From Streptomyces sp. NRRL B-1347 (GTDB lineage: Bacteria > Actinomycetota > Actinomycetes > Streptomycetales > Streptomycetaceae), in contig NZ_JOJM01000067.1 of assembly GCF_000720325.1 (NCBI RefSeq), forward strand, positions 1-43,293: a stretch of DNA of 43,293 bases, read 5' to 3'. How positions within the stretch are numbered: position 1 is the first letter of the stretch; every line of letters starts with the position of its first letter. The notes beneath the pieces were generated by a model. That model ran no database searches. It was not told where the DNA came from and was given only the letters and a program-made list of their open reading frames with translations. Of the stretch, positions 33,019 to 42,176 are shown piece by piece. Made by a program: the position numbers and the translations under genes.

Positions 33019-33032
33019 GTGCACTAGTGCAC
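33019..33032. promoter_or_regulatory. 14-bp perfect palindrome gtgcactagtgcac
   Basis: A perfect palindrome between the glpD stop and the terminator hairpin, overlapping a second one (ctagtgcactag, 33015-33026). It could bind a dimeric regulator. Nothing else indicates its role. Confidence 0.35.
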
Positions 33033-33046
33033 CTACTGCCCTGAGG

Positions 33047-34666
33047 TCAGCTCTTCTTGCCGAGCAGGTCCTCGACCTTGCCGCGGATCTCGTCCGTGGC
33101 CAGACCGCGGATCGTCAGCGTCGTACGGCGGCGCAGCACGTCGTCGGCCGTCTCGGCCCACTCGTTGTCGCGCGCGTACACGACCTGCGCCCAGATCTCC
33201 GGGGCGTCCGGGTGGACGCGCTCGGCGAGCTCCGGGTTCTCGTTCGCCAGGCGGGCGATGTCGAAGGACAGCGAGCCGTAGTGCGTCGCCAGGTGGCGGG
33301 CGGTGTCCGGCGCCATGCGCGGGCCGGGGGCCGGGCCGTCGACGAGCAGCCGGTGGGCGACCGCGCGCGGGTTGGCGATGCCGGGCAGCGGCAGCTTCTT
33401 CGGCAACGTGGAGATCGGCTCGTAGTCGTCGCCCAGCGGGTGGCCCGGCAGCGACTCCAGCTTCTTCATGATGGTGCGGCCGATGTGGCGGAACGTCGTC
33501 CACTTGCCGCCCGCGATCGACAGCATGCCGCCGCGGCCCTCGGTGACGACCGTCTCGCGCTTGGCCTTCGAGGTGTCGCCGGGACCGCCCGGAAGCACCC
33601 GCAGACCCGCGAAGGAGTACGTGATCAGGTCCCGGGACAGCTGCTGGTCGCGGATGGAGAACGCGGCCTCGTCCAGGATCTGCGCGGTGTCCTTCTCGGT
33701 GACCGAGACGTCGCGCGGGTCGCCCTCGTACTCCTCGTCGGTCGTGCCGAGCAGCAGCATGTCCTCCCACGGCAGGGCGAACGTGATGCGGTACTTGTCG
33801 ATCGGCGTGGCGAGCGCGGCCTTCCAGGGGGCGGTGCGCTTGAGCACCAGGTGCGCGCCCTTGGACAGGCGGATGGAGGGCGCCGCGTTCGGGTCCTCCA
33901 TCTTGCGCAGGTGGTCGACCCAGGGACCGGTGGCGTTCAGGACGAGCCGGGCGCTGACGCCGAACTCGTCGCCGGACTGGCGGTCCTTGAGGTCCGCGCC
34001 CGTGACCCGGCCGTTGCTGAAGCGCAGGCCGGTGACCTCGGCGTGGTTGAGGACCACGGCGCCCGCCTCGACGGCCGCGCGGACCGTCATCAGGGCCATG
34101 CGGGCGTCGTTCATCTGGTCGTCGCCGTAGACCGCGACGGCCTTCAGGTTGTCGGTGCGCAGCTCCGGCACGTCCTGCGCCGCCTTGGCGGGGGAGAGCA
34201 GGTGGCCGACGCCGTCGCCGAACGCGGAGAGCGCCGAGTAGGCGAACACGCCCGCGCCGAGCTTGGCGGCACCGTGCGGGCCGCCCTTGTACACCGGCAG
34301 GTAGAAGGTGAGCGGGTTGGCGAGGTGCGGTGCCACCTGACGCGACACCGCACGCCGCTCGAAGTGGTTCTCCGCCACCAGCTTCACCGCGCCGGTCTGC
34401 AGGTAGCGCAGACCGCCGTGGAGAAGCTTGGAGGAGGCGGAGGAGGTGGCGCCGGCGAAGTCGCCGGCGTCCACCAGGGCCACCCTGAGACCCGACTGCG
34501 CGGCGTGCCAGGCGGTGGAGATGCCCAGGATGCCGCCACCGATCACCAGGAGGTCGTACGCCGCCTTGGAAAGGCGTTCCCGGGTCTCGGCACGGCTCGG
34601 GTTGCCGCCGGCCGCCGGCGGCGTCCCGAGTGCCGAGATGACGGGGCCGCTCTCTAGGGTGGTCAT
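33047..34666 (-). CDS. glpD: Glycerol-3-phosphate dehydrogenase
   Basis: A 539-residue FAD enzyme that oxidises sn-glycerol 3-phosphate to dihydroxyacetone phosphate and passes electrons to the respiratory quinone pool. It has the N-terminal dinucleotide fold DLLVIGGGILGIS, the GDFAGATSSASSKLLHGGLRYL segment typical of GlpD, and a full-length C-terminal helical domain. The start is ATG 34666 with gaggag 8 bases upstream. It is the third gene of glpF-glpK-glpD, 30 bp after glpK. This set corresponds to the S. coelicolor gyl operon (gylA = kinase, gylB = dehydrogenase). Confidence 0.95.
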   Translation of the reverse strand: MTTLESGPVISALGTPPAAGGNPSRAETRERLSKAAYDLLVIGGGILGISTAWHAAQSGLRVALVDAGDFAGATSSASSKLLHGGLRYLQTGAVKLVAENHFERRAVSRQVAPHLANPLTFYLPVYKGGPHGAAKLGAGVFAYSALSAFGDGVGHLLSPAKAAQDVPELRTDNLKAVAVYGDDQMNDARMALMTVRAAVEAGAVVLNHAEVTGLRFSNGRVTGADLKDRQSGDEFGVSARLVLNATGPWVDHLRKMEDPNAAPSIRLSKGAHLVLKRTAPWKAALATPIDKYRITFALPWEDMLLLGTTDEEYEGDPRDVSVTEKDTAQILDEAAFSIRDQQLSRDLITYSFAGLRVLPGGPGDTSKAKRETVVTEGRGGMLSIAGGKWTTFRHIGRTIMKKLESLPGHPLGDDYEPISTLPKKLPLPGIANPRAVAHRLLVDGPAPGPRMAPDTARHLATHYGSLSFDIARLANENPELAERVHPDAPEIWAQVVYARDNEWAETADDVLRRRTTLTIRGLATDEIRGKVEDLLGKKS

Positions 34667-34696
34667 GGTTATTGCTCCTCGTCAGCTGAGCTGTGG

Positions 34697-36235
34697 TCAG
34701 CTCTCGTCTTCGAGCCAGCCCATGGTCCGCTCCACGGCCTTGAGCCAGTTCTTGTACTCACGGGCGCGGGTGTCCGCGTCCATGCGGGGGGTCCATTCGG
34801 CGGCCCGGCGCCAGTTGGCGCGCAGGTCGTCGGTGGAAGACCAGAAGCCGACGGCGAGGCCGGCGGCGTATGCGGCGCCGAGGCAGGTCGTCTCGGCCAC
34901 CATCGGACGCACCACGGGCGCGTCCAGGAAGTCCGAGAGGGTCTGCATCAGCAGGTTGTTGGAGGTCATGCCGCCGTCGACCTTGAGGGCCGCGAGCTCG
35001 ACGCCGGAGTCCTTCGTCATGGCGTCGGTGATCTCGCGGGTCTGCCAGGCGGTGGCCTCCAGGACGGCGCGCGCGATGTGCGCCTTGGTGACGTACCGGG
35101 TCAGACCGGCGATCACACCGCGGGCGTCGGAGCGCCAGTACGGTGCGAACAGACCGGAGAAGGCCGGGACGAAGTAGGCGCCGCCGTTGTCCTCGACCGA
35201 GGACGCGAGCGTCTCGATCTCGGCGGCGGAGTTGATCAGGCCCATCTGGTCGCGCATCCACTGCACCAGCGAACCGGTGACGGCGATGGAGCCCTCCAGG
35301 GCGTAGACCGGCTTCTGGTCGCCGATCTGGTAGCCCACGGTGGTGAGCAGCCCCGAGTAGGAGTTGATGGCCTTCTCACCGGTGTTCATCAGCATGAACG
35401 TGCCGGTGCCGTACGTGGACTTGGCCTCGCCCTCCTCGAAACAGGTCTGGCCGAACAGGGCCGCCTGCTGGTCGCCGAGGGCGGAGGCGACGGGGATGCC
35501 GCCGAGCAGGTCGCCCAGCTTGCCGCCGGTGACCTCGCCGTAGACCTCGGCGGAGGAGCGGATCTCGGGGAGGATCTGCATCGGCACGCCGATGGAGTCG
35601 CAGATCCGCTCGTCCCACTGCATGCTGTGGAGGTCCATCAGCATGGTGCGGGAGGCGTTGGTGACGTCGGTGACGTGCTTGCCGCCGTTCACACCGCCCG
35701 TCAGGTTCCAGATGACCCAGGAGTCCATGGTGCCGAAGAGGATGTCGCCCGCCTCGGCGCGCTCGCGCAGGCCCTCGACGTTGTCGAGCAGCCAGCGGGC
35801 CTTGGGGCCGGCGAAGTAGGACGCCAGCGGCAGACCGGTCTCGCGCCGGAAGCGGTCCTGGCCGACGTTGCGGCCGAGCTCCTTGCAGAGCGCGTCGGTG
35901 CGGGTGTCCTGCCAGACGATGGCGTTGTACACCGGCTCGCCGGTGTTCTTGTCCCACAGCAGCGTGGTCTCACGCTGGTTGGTGATGCCGATGGCCTTGA
36001 TGTCGTCGCGGGTGATGCCGGCCTTCTCGACGGCTCCGGCGACGACCTCCTGGACGTTGGTCCAGATCTCCGTGGCGTTGTGCTCGACCCAGCCCGGCTT
36101 GGGGAAGATCTGCTCGTGCTCCTTCTGGTCGACGGAGACGATGCGGCCGTCCCGGTCGAAGACGATGCAGCGGCTGGACGTGGTGCCCTGGTCGATGGCC
36201 GCGATGAAGGGGCCTGCGGTGTGCGCGTCGGTCAC
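34697..36235 (-). CDS. glpK: Glycerol kinase
   Basis: A 512-residue FGGY-family kinase that phosphorylates glycerol to sn-glycerol 3-phosphate. It begins with the ATP-site segment [21 protein letters not shown] and has [25 protein letters not shown] and the C-terminal [17 protein letters not shown] 36235 has gaggag 6 bases upstream. It lies 46 bp after glpF and 30 bp before glpD, so the three genes form one operon. Confidence 0.96.
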   Translation of the reverse strand: MTDAHTAGPFIAAIDQGTTSSRCIVFDRDGRIVSVDQKEHEQIFPKPGWVEHNATEIWTNVQEVVAGAVEKAGITRDDIKAIGITNQRETTLLWDKNTGEPVYNAIVWQDTRTDALCKELGRNVGQDRFRRETGLPLASYFAGPKARWLLDNVEGLRERAEAGDILFGTMDSWVIWNLTGGVNGGKHVTDVTNASRTMLMDLHSMQWDERICDSIGVPMQILPEIRSSAEVYGEVTGGKLGDLLGGIPVASALGDQQAALFGQTCFEEGEAKSTYGTGTFMLMNTGEKAINSYSGLLTTVGYQIGDQKPVYALEGSIAVTGSLVQWMRDQMGLINSAAEIETLASSVEDNGGAYFVPAFSGLFAPYWRSDARGVIAGLTRYVTKAHIARAVLEATAWQTREITDAMTKDSGVELAALKVDGGMTSNNLLMQTLSDFLDAPVVRPMVAETTCLGAAYAAGLAVGFWSSTDDLRANWRRAAEWTPRMDADTRAREYKNWLKAVERTMGWLEDES

Positions 36236-36281
36236 GGTGTGCTCCTCAAGTACGTCGTGGTCGTGTGGTCGGCGGGTTCGC

Positions 36282-37067
36282 TCAGAACAGCTTGAAGATG
36301 TAAGCGGCGAGAGCGCCGCCGATCAGCGGACCGACCACGGGAATCCACGCGTACGACCAGTCGGAGCCACCCTTGTTGGGGAGCGGGAGCAGCGAGTGGA
36401 CGATGCGGGGACCAAGGTCGCGGACCGGGTTGATGGCGTAACCGGTGGGGCCGCCGAGCGAGAGGCCGATGCCCACCACGACGAGCGCGGTGATCAGGGC
36501 GCCCAGGGTGCCGAGGCCGTTGCCGCCGTCGTTGAGGCCCTGGGTGAGGATCGCCAGGACGAGCACGGTCGTGGCGATGATCTCGGTGATGAGGTTCTGC
36601 ACGGCGTTCCGGATCTCCGGACCGGTGGAGAAGATGCCGAGCACGGGACCGGCCGCGGGGGCCGCCTTCTGGTCGACGAGGCCTTCCTCGGCGGGCTGCG
36701 CCTTGATGATCTCGGGGTCCGTGAGGTGGGCCTGGAACTGCCCGTAGTACGTCGCCCACACGAGCACGGCACCGATCATGGCGCCCAGGAGCTGCGAGCC
36801 CAGGTAGAGCGGTACGTCGCCCCACTTGGTGCCGCCCTCGACGGCGAGGCCGATGGTGACCGCCGGGTTCAGGTGGGCGCCCGAGACGCCACCGGCCAGG
36901 TAGGCGGCGGTGAGGACCGCGAAGCCCCACCCGAAGGTGATGGCGAGCCAGCCGGCGTCCTTGGCCTTCGAGCGCTTGAGCGTGACGGCGGCGCACACGC
37001 CGCCGCCCAGCAGAATGAGAACGGCGGTACCGATGGTCTCGCCGAGGAAGATGTCGTGGCTGGACAC
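36282..37067 (-). CDS. glpF: Glycerol uptake facilitator (aquaglyceroporin)
   Basis: A 261-residue MIP-family channel with six membrane helices. The first half-helix motif is HLNPAVTIG. The second reads [12 protein letters not shown], with NPV in place of the usual NPA, and the Asp after the Arg marks a glycerol channel. A charged loop, GLVDQKAAP, lies in the longer central segment. GTG 37067 has aaaggag 6 bases upstream. It is the first gene of the gyl operon, so glycerol entry, phosphorylation and oxidation are encoded in order. Confidence 0.94.
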   Translation of the reverse strand: MSSHDIFLGETIGTAVLILLGGGVCAAVTLKRSKAKDAGWLAITFGWGFAVLTAAYLAGGVSGAHLNPAVTIGLAVEGGTKWGDVPLYLGSQLLGAMIGAVLVWATYYGQFQAHLTDPEIIKAQPAEEGLVDQKAAPAAGPVLGIFSTGPEIRNAVQNLITEIIATTVLVLAILTQGLNDGGNGLGTLGALITALVVVGIGLSLGGPTGYAINPVRDLGPRIVHSLLPLPNKGGSDWSYAWIPVVGPLIGGALAAYIFKLF

Positions 37068-37173
37068 CCGCGACTCCTTTGTCCTTCGTCCAGGGGAAAG
37101 CCGAACCCCGGGTCCCTCCGGTGGTCCGCGCCCTCAGGTGAGAGCGTTGCCGGCCCTTGGCTCGCCCCACTCT

Positions 37174-37210
37174 AACGCGTAATGCCGTTAGCTGTTCGAC
37201 AATGCCGACC
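37174..37210 (-). promoter_or_regulatory. gyl operon promoter/operator (probable GylR sites)
   Basis: Plus-strand reading: gttcgacaatgccgacc (37194-37210), an imperfect 8-1-8 palindrome, has the same consensus as the site in front of gylR. A second half-site, tgccgtta, starts at 37183, exactly 20 bp from the half-site tgccgacc at 37203. The minus-strand hexamer TAGAGT (37174-37169) lies next to it as a possible -10. A 10-bp-spaced direct repeat (gatcgtt at 37272 and 37282) lies farther upstream. Confidence 0.6.
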
Positions 37211-37341
37211 GGTGGACGCGAGTCTGACTCCGGGGTTACCAGCGCGTCAAGACTTCTGTAATTGAAAACACGATCGTTATTGATCGTTTCGCCCTATCGG
37301 TGGGCAGGGCATGAGGGCGTCGGCCCGCACCGGGCACCTTC

Positions 37342-37430
37342 TAGCCCGTCCGGCGTTTGAGGACGAGGCGCGGAGCGCCGAAAAACGGGGGTCCAAGGGG
37401 GCGGAGCCCCCTTGTTCGGGAAGGGGCGGG
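37342..37430. repeat. Streptomyces intergenic repeat (cccgtccggcgtttgaggac type) with two hairpins
   Basis: This stretch, beginning agcccgtccggcgtttgagg, is a repeat I recognise as abundant in Streptomyces intergenic DNA (from memory). It has two hairpins, both with the loop gga: ggcgc/gcgcc (37367-37379) and caagggggc/gccccccttg-type (37394-37414). It lies in the 394-bp gap between gylR and glpF, 32 bp after the gylR stop, so the second hairpin may end gylR transcription. I see no gene in the gap. Confidence 0.75.
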
Positions 37431-37461
37431 CCCGGGGCGCCCCGCGAGGCCCCACCGGCGG

Positions 37462-38226
37462 TCAGAAGCGGCTGGCGCCCAGGTCCCGCGAAACCGCCCG
37501 CGCACAGTCCCGCACCGCCGCGATCAGCTCGGCCCGCAGCTCCCCGTCCGGGCACACCCGCTCGACGGCACCCGTGACCCCGACCGCCCCCACCGGCATC
37601 CGCCGCCGGTCGTAGATGGGCGCGGCCACGGAGGCGATCCCCTCCCAGGTCTCTTCCTCGTCGGTCGCGTACCCGCGTGCCCGCGTGAGGTCGAGGACCC
37701 CCTCGAACTCCTCGGGGCCGCAGACCGTGCGGTCCGTGAACGCCCGCCGCTCGCTCTCCAGGGCCTCGCTGTGCGCCACCGGGTCGTAGGCCGCGAGCAC
37801 CTTGCCGAGTGCCGTGGAGTGCAGCGGCTGCATGGCCCCCACCTCCAGGACCTGGCGGCTGTCGTCGGGCCGGAAGACGTGGTGCACGATCAGCACGCCC
37901 TGCTGGTGCAGCACGCCCAGGTACACGCTCTCGCCGCTGGAGCGGGCCAGGTCGTCGGTCCACACCAGGGCGCGGGCCCGCAGCTCGTGCACGTCCAGGT
38001 AGCTGTTGCCGAGCCGCAGCAGCTCCGCGCCCAGCTGGTAGCGCCCCGACGCGGCGTCCTGCTCGACGAACCCCTCCTGCTGGAGGGTGCGCAGAATGCC
38101 GTGGGCCGTGCCCTTGGCCAGGCCGAGGGCGGAGGCGATGTCCGAGAGGCCGAGCCGGCGCTCGCCGCCCGCGAGCAGGCGCAGCATCGCCGCGGCCCGT
38201 TCGAGCGACTGGATGTTGCGTGCCAT
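37462..38226 (-). CDS. gylR: IclR-family glycerol operon regulator
   Basis: A 254-residue IclR-type regulator, the length of S. coelicolor GylR. Residues ~5-65 form the winged helix-turn-helix (LERAAAMLRLL, then LSDIASALGLAKGTAHGIL). Residues ~75-250 form the effector-binding domain with ARSSGESVYLGVLHQQGV and MQPLHSTALGKVLAA. GylR represses the gyl genes and its own gene and is relieved when glycerol 3-phosphate is present (known in S. coelicolor). ATG 38226 is chosen because ggaggaaagg lies upstream; an ATG in frame farther up is not supported. It lies upstream of and co-oriented with glpFKD and is divergent from metH. Confidence 0.93.
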   Translation of the reverse strand: MARNIQSLERAAAMLRLLAGGERRLGLSDIASALGLAKGTAHGILRTLQQEGFVEQDAASGRYQLGAELLRLGNSYLDVHELRARALVWTDDLARSSGESVYLGVLHQQGVLIVHHVFRPDDSRQVLEVGAMQPLHSTALGKVLAAYDPVAHSEALESERRAFTDRTVCGPEEFEGVLDLTRARGYATDEEETWEGIASVAAPIYDRRRMPVGAVGVTGAVERVCPDGELRAELIAAVRDCARAVSRDLGASRF

Positions 38227-38307
38227 CGCAGCCCTTTCCTCCATCCCGTGTCCCGCACCCCTGTGTGCCGGGCACTGGTTCCGCGGCTCCTCGCCAACGG
38301 GGTCGCC

Positions 38308-38344
38308 GTTCGGCAATGCTGAACACTATCGGTCGTTGCCGACC
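38308..38344 (-). promoter_or_regulatory. gylR promoter/operator (probable GylR sites)
   Basis: gttcggcaatgctgaac (38308-38324, plus-strand reading) is a near-perfect 8-1-8 palindrome (7 of 8 arm pairs). The half-site tgccgacc at 38337 is exactly 20 bp from the half-site at 38317 and is identical to one in front of glpF. The minus-strand hexamer TAGTGT (38328-38323) lies 9 bp from the 38337 half-site, the same distance as TAGAGT at glpF. Confidence 0.6.
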
Positions 38345-38414
38345 TCTGGCTAAGGGTGAGCGCTCCCTCGTTGCGCGGCGGGCCCTCCGACGGCGATTTC
38401 CAGCCACACGTCCG

Positions 38415-38482
38415 TCCCGTGGAATGCCCTCACACCAGAACGCCCGTCCCGGCTACGCTGACCGGGTGCGCCTTCCACGGGA
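38415..38482 (+). promoter_or_regulatory. Inverted repeat in the metH leader
   Basis: tcccgtggaa (38415-38424) and ttccacggga (38473-38482) are perfect complements 48 bases apart, and the second lies 42 bases before the metH ATG. If transcribed they could fold into a leader structure. No B12 box (gccactg-type) is present, so this is not a recognisable cobalamin riboswitch. Confidence 0.35.
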
Positions 38483-38524
38483 AGCCGCAAAGCCGACAGC
38501 CGTCGCACTCCAGGGAGCTCATTC

Positions 38525-41500
38525 ATGGCCTCGTCGCCGACCCCCTCATCCGTTTCCGCAGCGGACGCCTCCGCCGGGAACCGAGCCGACGCCCTTCGCG
38601 AGGCGCTCGCCACCCGCGTGGTGGTGGCCGACGGCGCGATGGGCACGATGCTGCAGGCACAGGACCCCACCCTCGAGGACTTCCAGAACCTGGAAGGCTG
38701 CAACGAGGTCCTGAACGTCACCCGTCCCGACATCGTGCGCTCCGTGCACGAGGAGTACTTCGCCGCGGGCGTCGACTGCGTCGAGACCAACACCTTCGGC
38801 GCGAACTACGCCGCCCTCGCCGAGTACGACATCCCCGAGCGCGTCTTCGAGCTCTCCGAGTCCGGCGCCCGCATCGCCCGCGAGGTGGCCGACGAGTTCA
38901 CCGCGCGCACCGGCCAGCAGCGCTGGGTGCTCGGCTCCATGGGCCCCGGCACCAAGCTGCCCACCCTCGGCCACGCCCCGTACACCCTGCTGCGCGACGC
39001 CTACCAGCAGAACGCCGAGGGCATGATCGCGGGCGGCGCCGACGCGCTCCTGGTGGAGACCACCCAGGACCTGCTGCAGACCAAGTCGGCCCTGCTCGGC
39101 GCCCGCCGCGCCCTGGAGGCCACCGGCTCGAACCTGCCGCTGATCTGCTCCGTCACCGTCGAGACGACCGGCACGATGCTCCTCGGCTCGGAGATCGGCG
39201 CCGCGCTCACCGCCCTGGAGCCCCTCGGCATCGACATGATCGGTCTGAACTGCGCGACAGGACCGGCCGAGATGAGCGAGCACCTGCGCTATCTGGCCCG
39301 CCACTCGCGCGTGCCGCTCGCCTGCATGCCCAACGCGGGCCTGCCCGTCCTCGGCAAGGACGGCGCCCACTACCCGCTGTCGGCCGCCGAGCTGGCCGAC
39401 GCCCAGGAGACGTTCGTCAACGAGTACGGCCTGTCCCTCGTCGGCGGCTGCTGCGGTACGACGCCCGAGCACCTGCGCCAGGTCGTCGAGCGGGTGCGCG
39501 GTCTCACCCCGGCCGCGCGCGACCCGCGCCCCGAGCCGGGCGCCGCCTCGCTCTACCAGACTGTCCCGTTCCGCCAGGACACGTCGTACCTCGCGATCGG
39601 CGAGCGCACCAACGCCAACGGCTCCAAGAAGTTCCGCGAGGCCATGCTGGCCGCCCGCTGGGACGACTGCGTGGAGATGGCCCGCGACCAGATCCGCGAG
39701 GGCGCCCACATGCTCGACCTGTGTGTCGACTACGTGGGCCGTGACGGCGTCGCGGACATGGAGGAGCTCGCCGGACGCTTCGCCACCGCCTCCACGCTGC
39801 CCATCGTCCTCGACTCCACCGAGGTCGACGTCATCCAGGCGGGCCTGGAGAAGCTGGGCGGCCGCGCCGTCATCAACTCCGTGAACTACGAGGACGGCGA
39901 CGGCCCCGAGTCCCGCTTCGCCAAGGTCACCGAACTCGCCCAGGAGCACGGCGCCGCCCTCATCGCCCTCACCATCGACGAGGAGGGCCAGGCCCGCACC
40001 CCGGAGAAGAAGGTCGAGATCGCCGAGCGGCTCATCGACGACCTCACCGGCAACTGGGGCATCCACGAGTCGGACATCCTCATCGACACCCTGACCTTCA
40101 CCATCTGCACCGGTCAGGAGGAGTCCCGCAAGGACGGCATCGCGACCATCGACGCGATCCGCGAGCTCAAGCGCCGCCACCCGGACGTCCAGACCACGCT
40201 CGGCCTCTCCAACATCTCCTTCGGCCTCAACCCGGCCGCCCGCATCCTGCTGAACTCCGTCTTCCTGGACGAGTGCGTCAAGGCGGGCCTGGACTCCGCG
40301 ATCGTGCACGCCTCGAAGATCCTGCCGATCGCCCGCTTCAGCGACGAGGAGGTCACCACCGCCCTCGACCTGATCTACGACCGCCGCGCCGAGGGCTACG
40401 ATCCGCTGCAGAAGCTGATGGCGCTGTTCGAGGGTGCCACCGCCAAGTCCCTCAAGGCCGGCAAGGCCGAGGAGCTGGCGGCCCTGCCGCTGGAGGAGCG
40501 CCTCCAGCGCCGCATCATCGACGGCGAGCGCAACGGCCTGGAGGCCGACCTCGACCAGGCCCTGGAGACCCGCAAGGCCCTCGACATCGTCAACGACACC
40601 CTCCTGGAGGGCATGAAGGTCGTCGGCGAGCTGTTCGGATCCGGCCAGATGCAGCTGCCGTTCGTGCTCCAGTCCGCCGAGGTCATGAAGAACGCGGTCG
40701 CCCACCTCGAACCGCACATGGAGAAGTCCGACGCCGAGGGCAAGGGCACCATCGTCCTGGCCACCGTGCGCGGCGACGTCCACGACATCGGCAAGAACCT
40801 CGTCGACATCATCCTGTCCAACAACGGCTACAACGTGGTCAACCTCGGCATCAAGCAGCCCGTGGCCGCGATCCTCGAAGCCGCGCAGGAGCACAAGGCC
40901 GACGTCATCGGCATGTCCGGCCTCCTGGTCAAGTCCACCGTGATCATGAAGGAGAACCTGGAGGAGCTCAACCAGCGCCAGATGGCCGCCGACTACCCGG
41001 TCATCCTCGGCGGCGCCGCCCTCACCCGCGCCTACGTCGAGCAGGACCTGCACGAGATCTACGAGGGCGAGGTCCGCTACGCCCGCGACGCCTTCGAGGG
41101 CCTGCGCCTGATGGACGCCCTCATCGCGGTCAAGCGCGGCGTGCCCGGCGCGACCCTGCCCGAGCTCAAGCAGCGCCGCGTGCCCAAGCGGGACGCGGCC
41201 GCGGTCGAGGTCAAGGAGCCCGAGGGCCCGGCCCGCTCCGACGTCGCCATCGACAACCCCGTGCCCACGCCGCCGTTCTGGGGCACCCGCGTCATCAAGG
41301 GCATCCAGCTCAAGGAGTACGCCTCCTGGCTGGACGAGGGCGCCCTGTTCAAGGGCCAGTGGGGCCTGAAGCAGGCCCGCACCGGCGACGGGCCGACGTA
41401 CGAGGAGCTCGCCGAGACCGAGGGTCGGCCCCGGCTCCGCGGTCTGCTCGACGACCTGCAGACCAAGGGCCTGCTCGAAGCCGCCGTCGTCTACGGCTAC

Positions 41501-42055
41501 TTCCCCTGCGTCTCCAAGGGCGACGACCTGATCATCCTGGACGAGCAGGGCAACGAGCGCACCCGCTTCTCCTTCCCGCGCCAGCGCCGCGGCCGCCACC
41601 TGTGCCTCGCGGACTTCTTCCGGCCCGAGGAGTCGGGCGAGACCGACGTGGTGGGCCTCCAGGTCGTCACCGTCGGCTCCAGGATCGGCGAGGCCACCGC
41701 CGAGCTCTTCGCCTCCGACTCCTACCGCGACTACCTGGAACTGCACGGCCTGTCCGTGCAGTTGGCCGAGGCCCTCGCCGAGTACTGGCACGCACGCGTG
41801 CGTGCCGAGCTCGGCTTCGGCGGCGAGGACCCCGCCGACGTCGAGGACATGTTCGCGCTCAAGTACCGCGGCGCGCGCTTCTCGCTCGGCTACGGCGCCT
41901 GCCCGGACCTGGAGGACCGCGCGAAGATCGCCGAGCTCCTGCGGCCCGAGCGCATCGGCGTCGAGCTCTCCGAGGAGTTCCAGCTCCACCCCGAACAGTC
42001 CACGGACGCCATCGTCATCCACCACCCGGAAGCGAAGTACTTCAACGCGCGCTGA
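38525..42055 (+). CDS. metH: Cobalamin-dependent methionine synthase
   Basis: A 1176-residue, full-length modular enzyme that transfers the methyl group of 5-methyltetrahydrofolate to homocysteine through cobalamin. Order: homocysteine domain (~20-330) with zinc ligands Cys243, Cys309 and Cys310 (GLNCATGPAEM, GGCCGTTPEHL); folate domain (~355-620) starting YLAIGERTNANGSKKF; cobalamin cap and Rossmann domain (~640-900) with the cobalt-ligand His753 in GDVHDIGKNL; and the S-adenosylmethionine reactivation domain (~930-1170) with RGARFSLGYGACPDLEDR. ATG 38525 has agggagc upstream. It is divergent from gylR. It connects to the methylthioadenosine salvage genes only by pathway, not by operon. Confidence 0.97.
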   Translation: MASSPTPSSVSAADASAGNRADALREALATRVVVADGAMGTMLQAQDPTLEDFQNLEGCNEVLNVTRPDIVRSVHEEYFAAGVDCVETNTFGANYAALAEYDIPERVFELSESGARIAREVADEFTARTGQQRWVLGSMGPGTKLPTLGHAPYTLLRDAYQQNAEGMIAGGADALLVETTQDLLQTKSALLGARRALEATGSNLPLICSVTVETTGTMLLGSEIGAALTALEPLGIDMIGLNCATGPAEMSEHLRYLARHSRVPLACMPNAGLPVLGKDGAHYPLSAAELADAQETFVNEYGLSLVGGCCGTTPEHLRQVVERVRGLTPAARDPRPEPGAASLYQTVPFRQDTSYLAIGERTNANGSKKFREAMLAARWDDCVEMARDQIREGAHMLDLCVDYVGRDGVADMEELAGRFATASTLPIVLDSTEVDVIQAGLEKLGGRAVINSVNYEDGDGPESRFAKVTELAQEHGAALIALTIDEEGQARTPEKKVEIAERLIDDLTGNWGIHESDILIDTLTFTICTGQEESRKDGIATIDAIRELKRRHPDVQTTLGLSNISFGLNPAARILLNSVFLDECVKAGLDSAIVHASKILPIARFSDEEVTTALDLIYDRRAEGYDPLQKLMALFEGATAKSLKAGKAEELAALPLEERLQRRIIDGERNGLEADLDQALETRKALDIVNDTLLEGMKVVGELFGSGQMQLPFVLQSAEVMKNAVAHLEPHMEKSDAEGKGTIVLATVRGDVHDIGKNLVDIILSNNGYNVVNLGIKQPVAAILEAAQEHKADVIGMSGLLVKSTVIMKENLEELNQRQMAADYPVILGGAALTRAYVEQDLHEIYEGEVRYARDAFEGLRLMDALIAVKRGVPGATLPELKQRRVPKRDAAAVEVKEPEGPARSDVAIDNPVPTPPFWGTRVIKGIQLKEYASWLDEGALFKGQWGLKQARTGDGPTYEELAETEGRPRLRGLLDDLQTKGLLEAAVVYGYFPCVSKGDDLIILDEQGNERTRFSFPRQRRGRHLCLADFFRPEESGETDVVGLQVVTVGSRIGEATAELFASDSYRDYLELHGLSVQLAEALAEYWHARVRAELGFGGEDPADVEDMFALKYRGARFSLGYGACPDLEDRAKIAELLRPERIGVELSEEFQLHPEQSTDAIVIHHPEAKYFNAR

Positions 42056-42123
42056 GGCCGTCCCACCGGTCCTTACTCAAGAGCGTTCGCGCCGGACGAG
42101 TCGTACACTGGTCGGTCCAGTAC

Positions 42124-42151
42124 AGGCCGGTCTCCTTCTGGGGACCGGCCT
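42124..42151 (+). terminator. Hairpin between metH and the HAD phosphatase gene
   Basis: A perfect 9-bp stem (aggccggtc at 42124-42132, gaccggcct at 42143-42151) with a 10-base loop lies 69 bp after the metH stop and 25 bp before the next ATG. It is either the metH terminator or an attenuator for the next gene. Confidence 0.6.
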
Positions 42152-42176
42152 TCTCGTCCCTCATGGAGGTGTACGG

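Noticed and set aside
38345..38524. Cobalamin riboswitch before metH
   Set aside because: No B12-box sequence or other conserved riboswitch core could be found; only an unexplained inverted repeat is present.
38546..42025. A 1159-residue minus-strand frame opposite metH
   Set aside because: Shadow frame rich in Gly, Val, Leu and Asp, caused by third-position GC in metH; no motif found.
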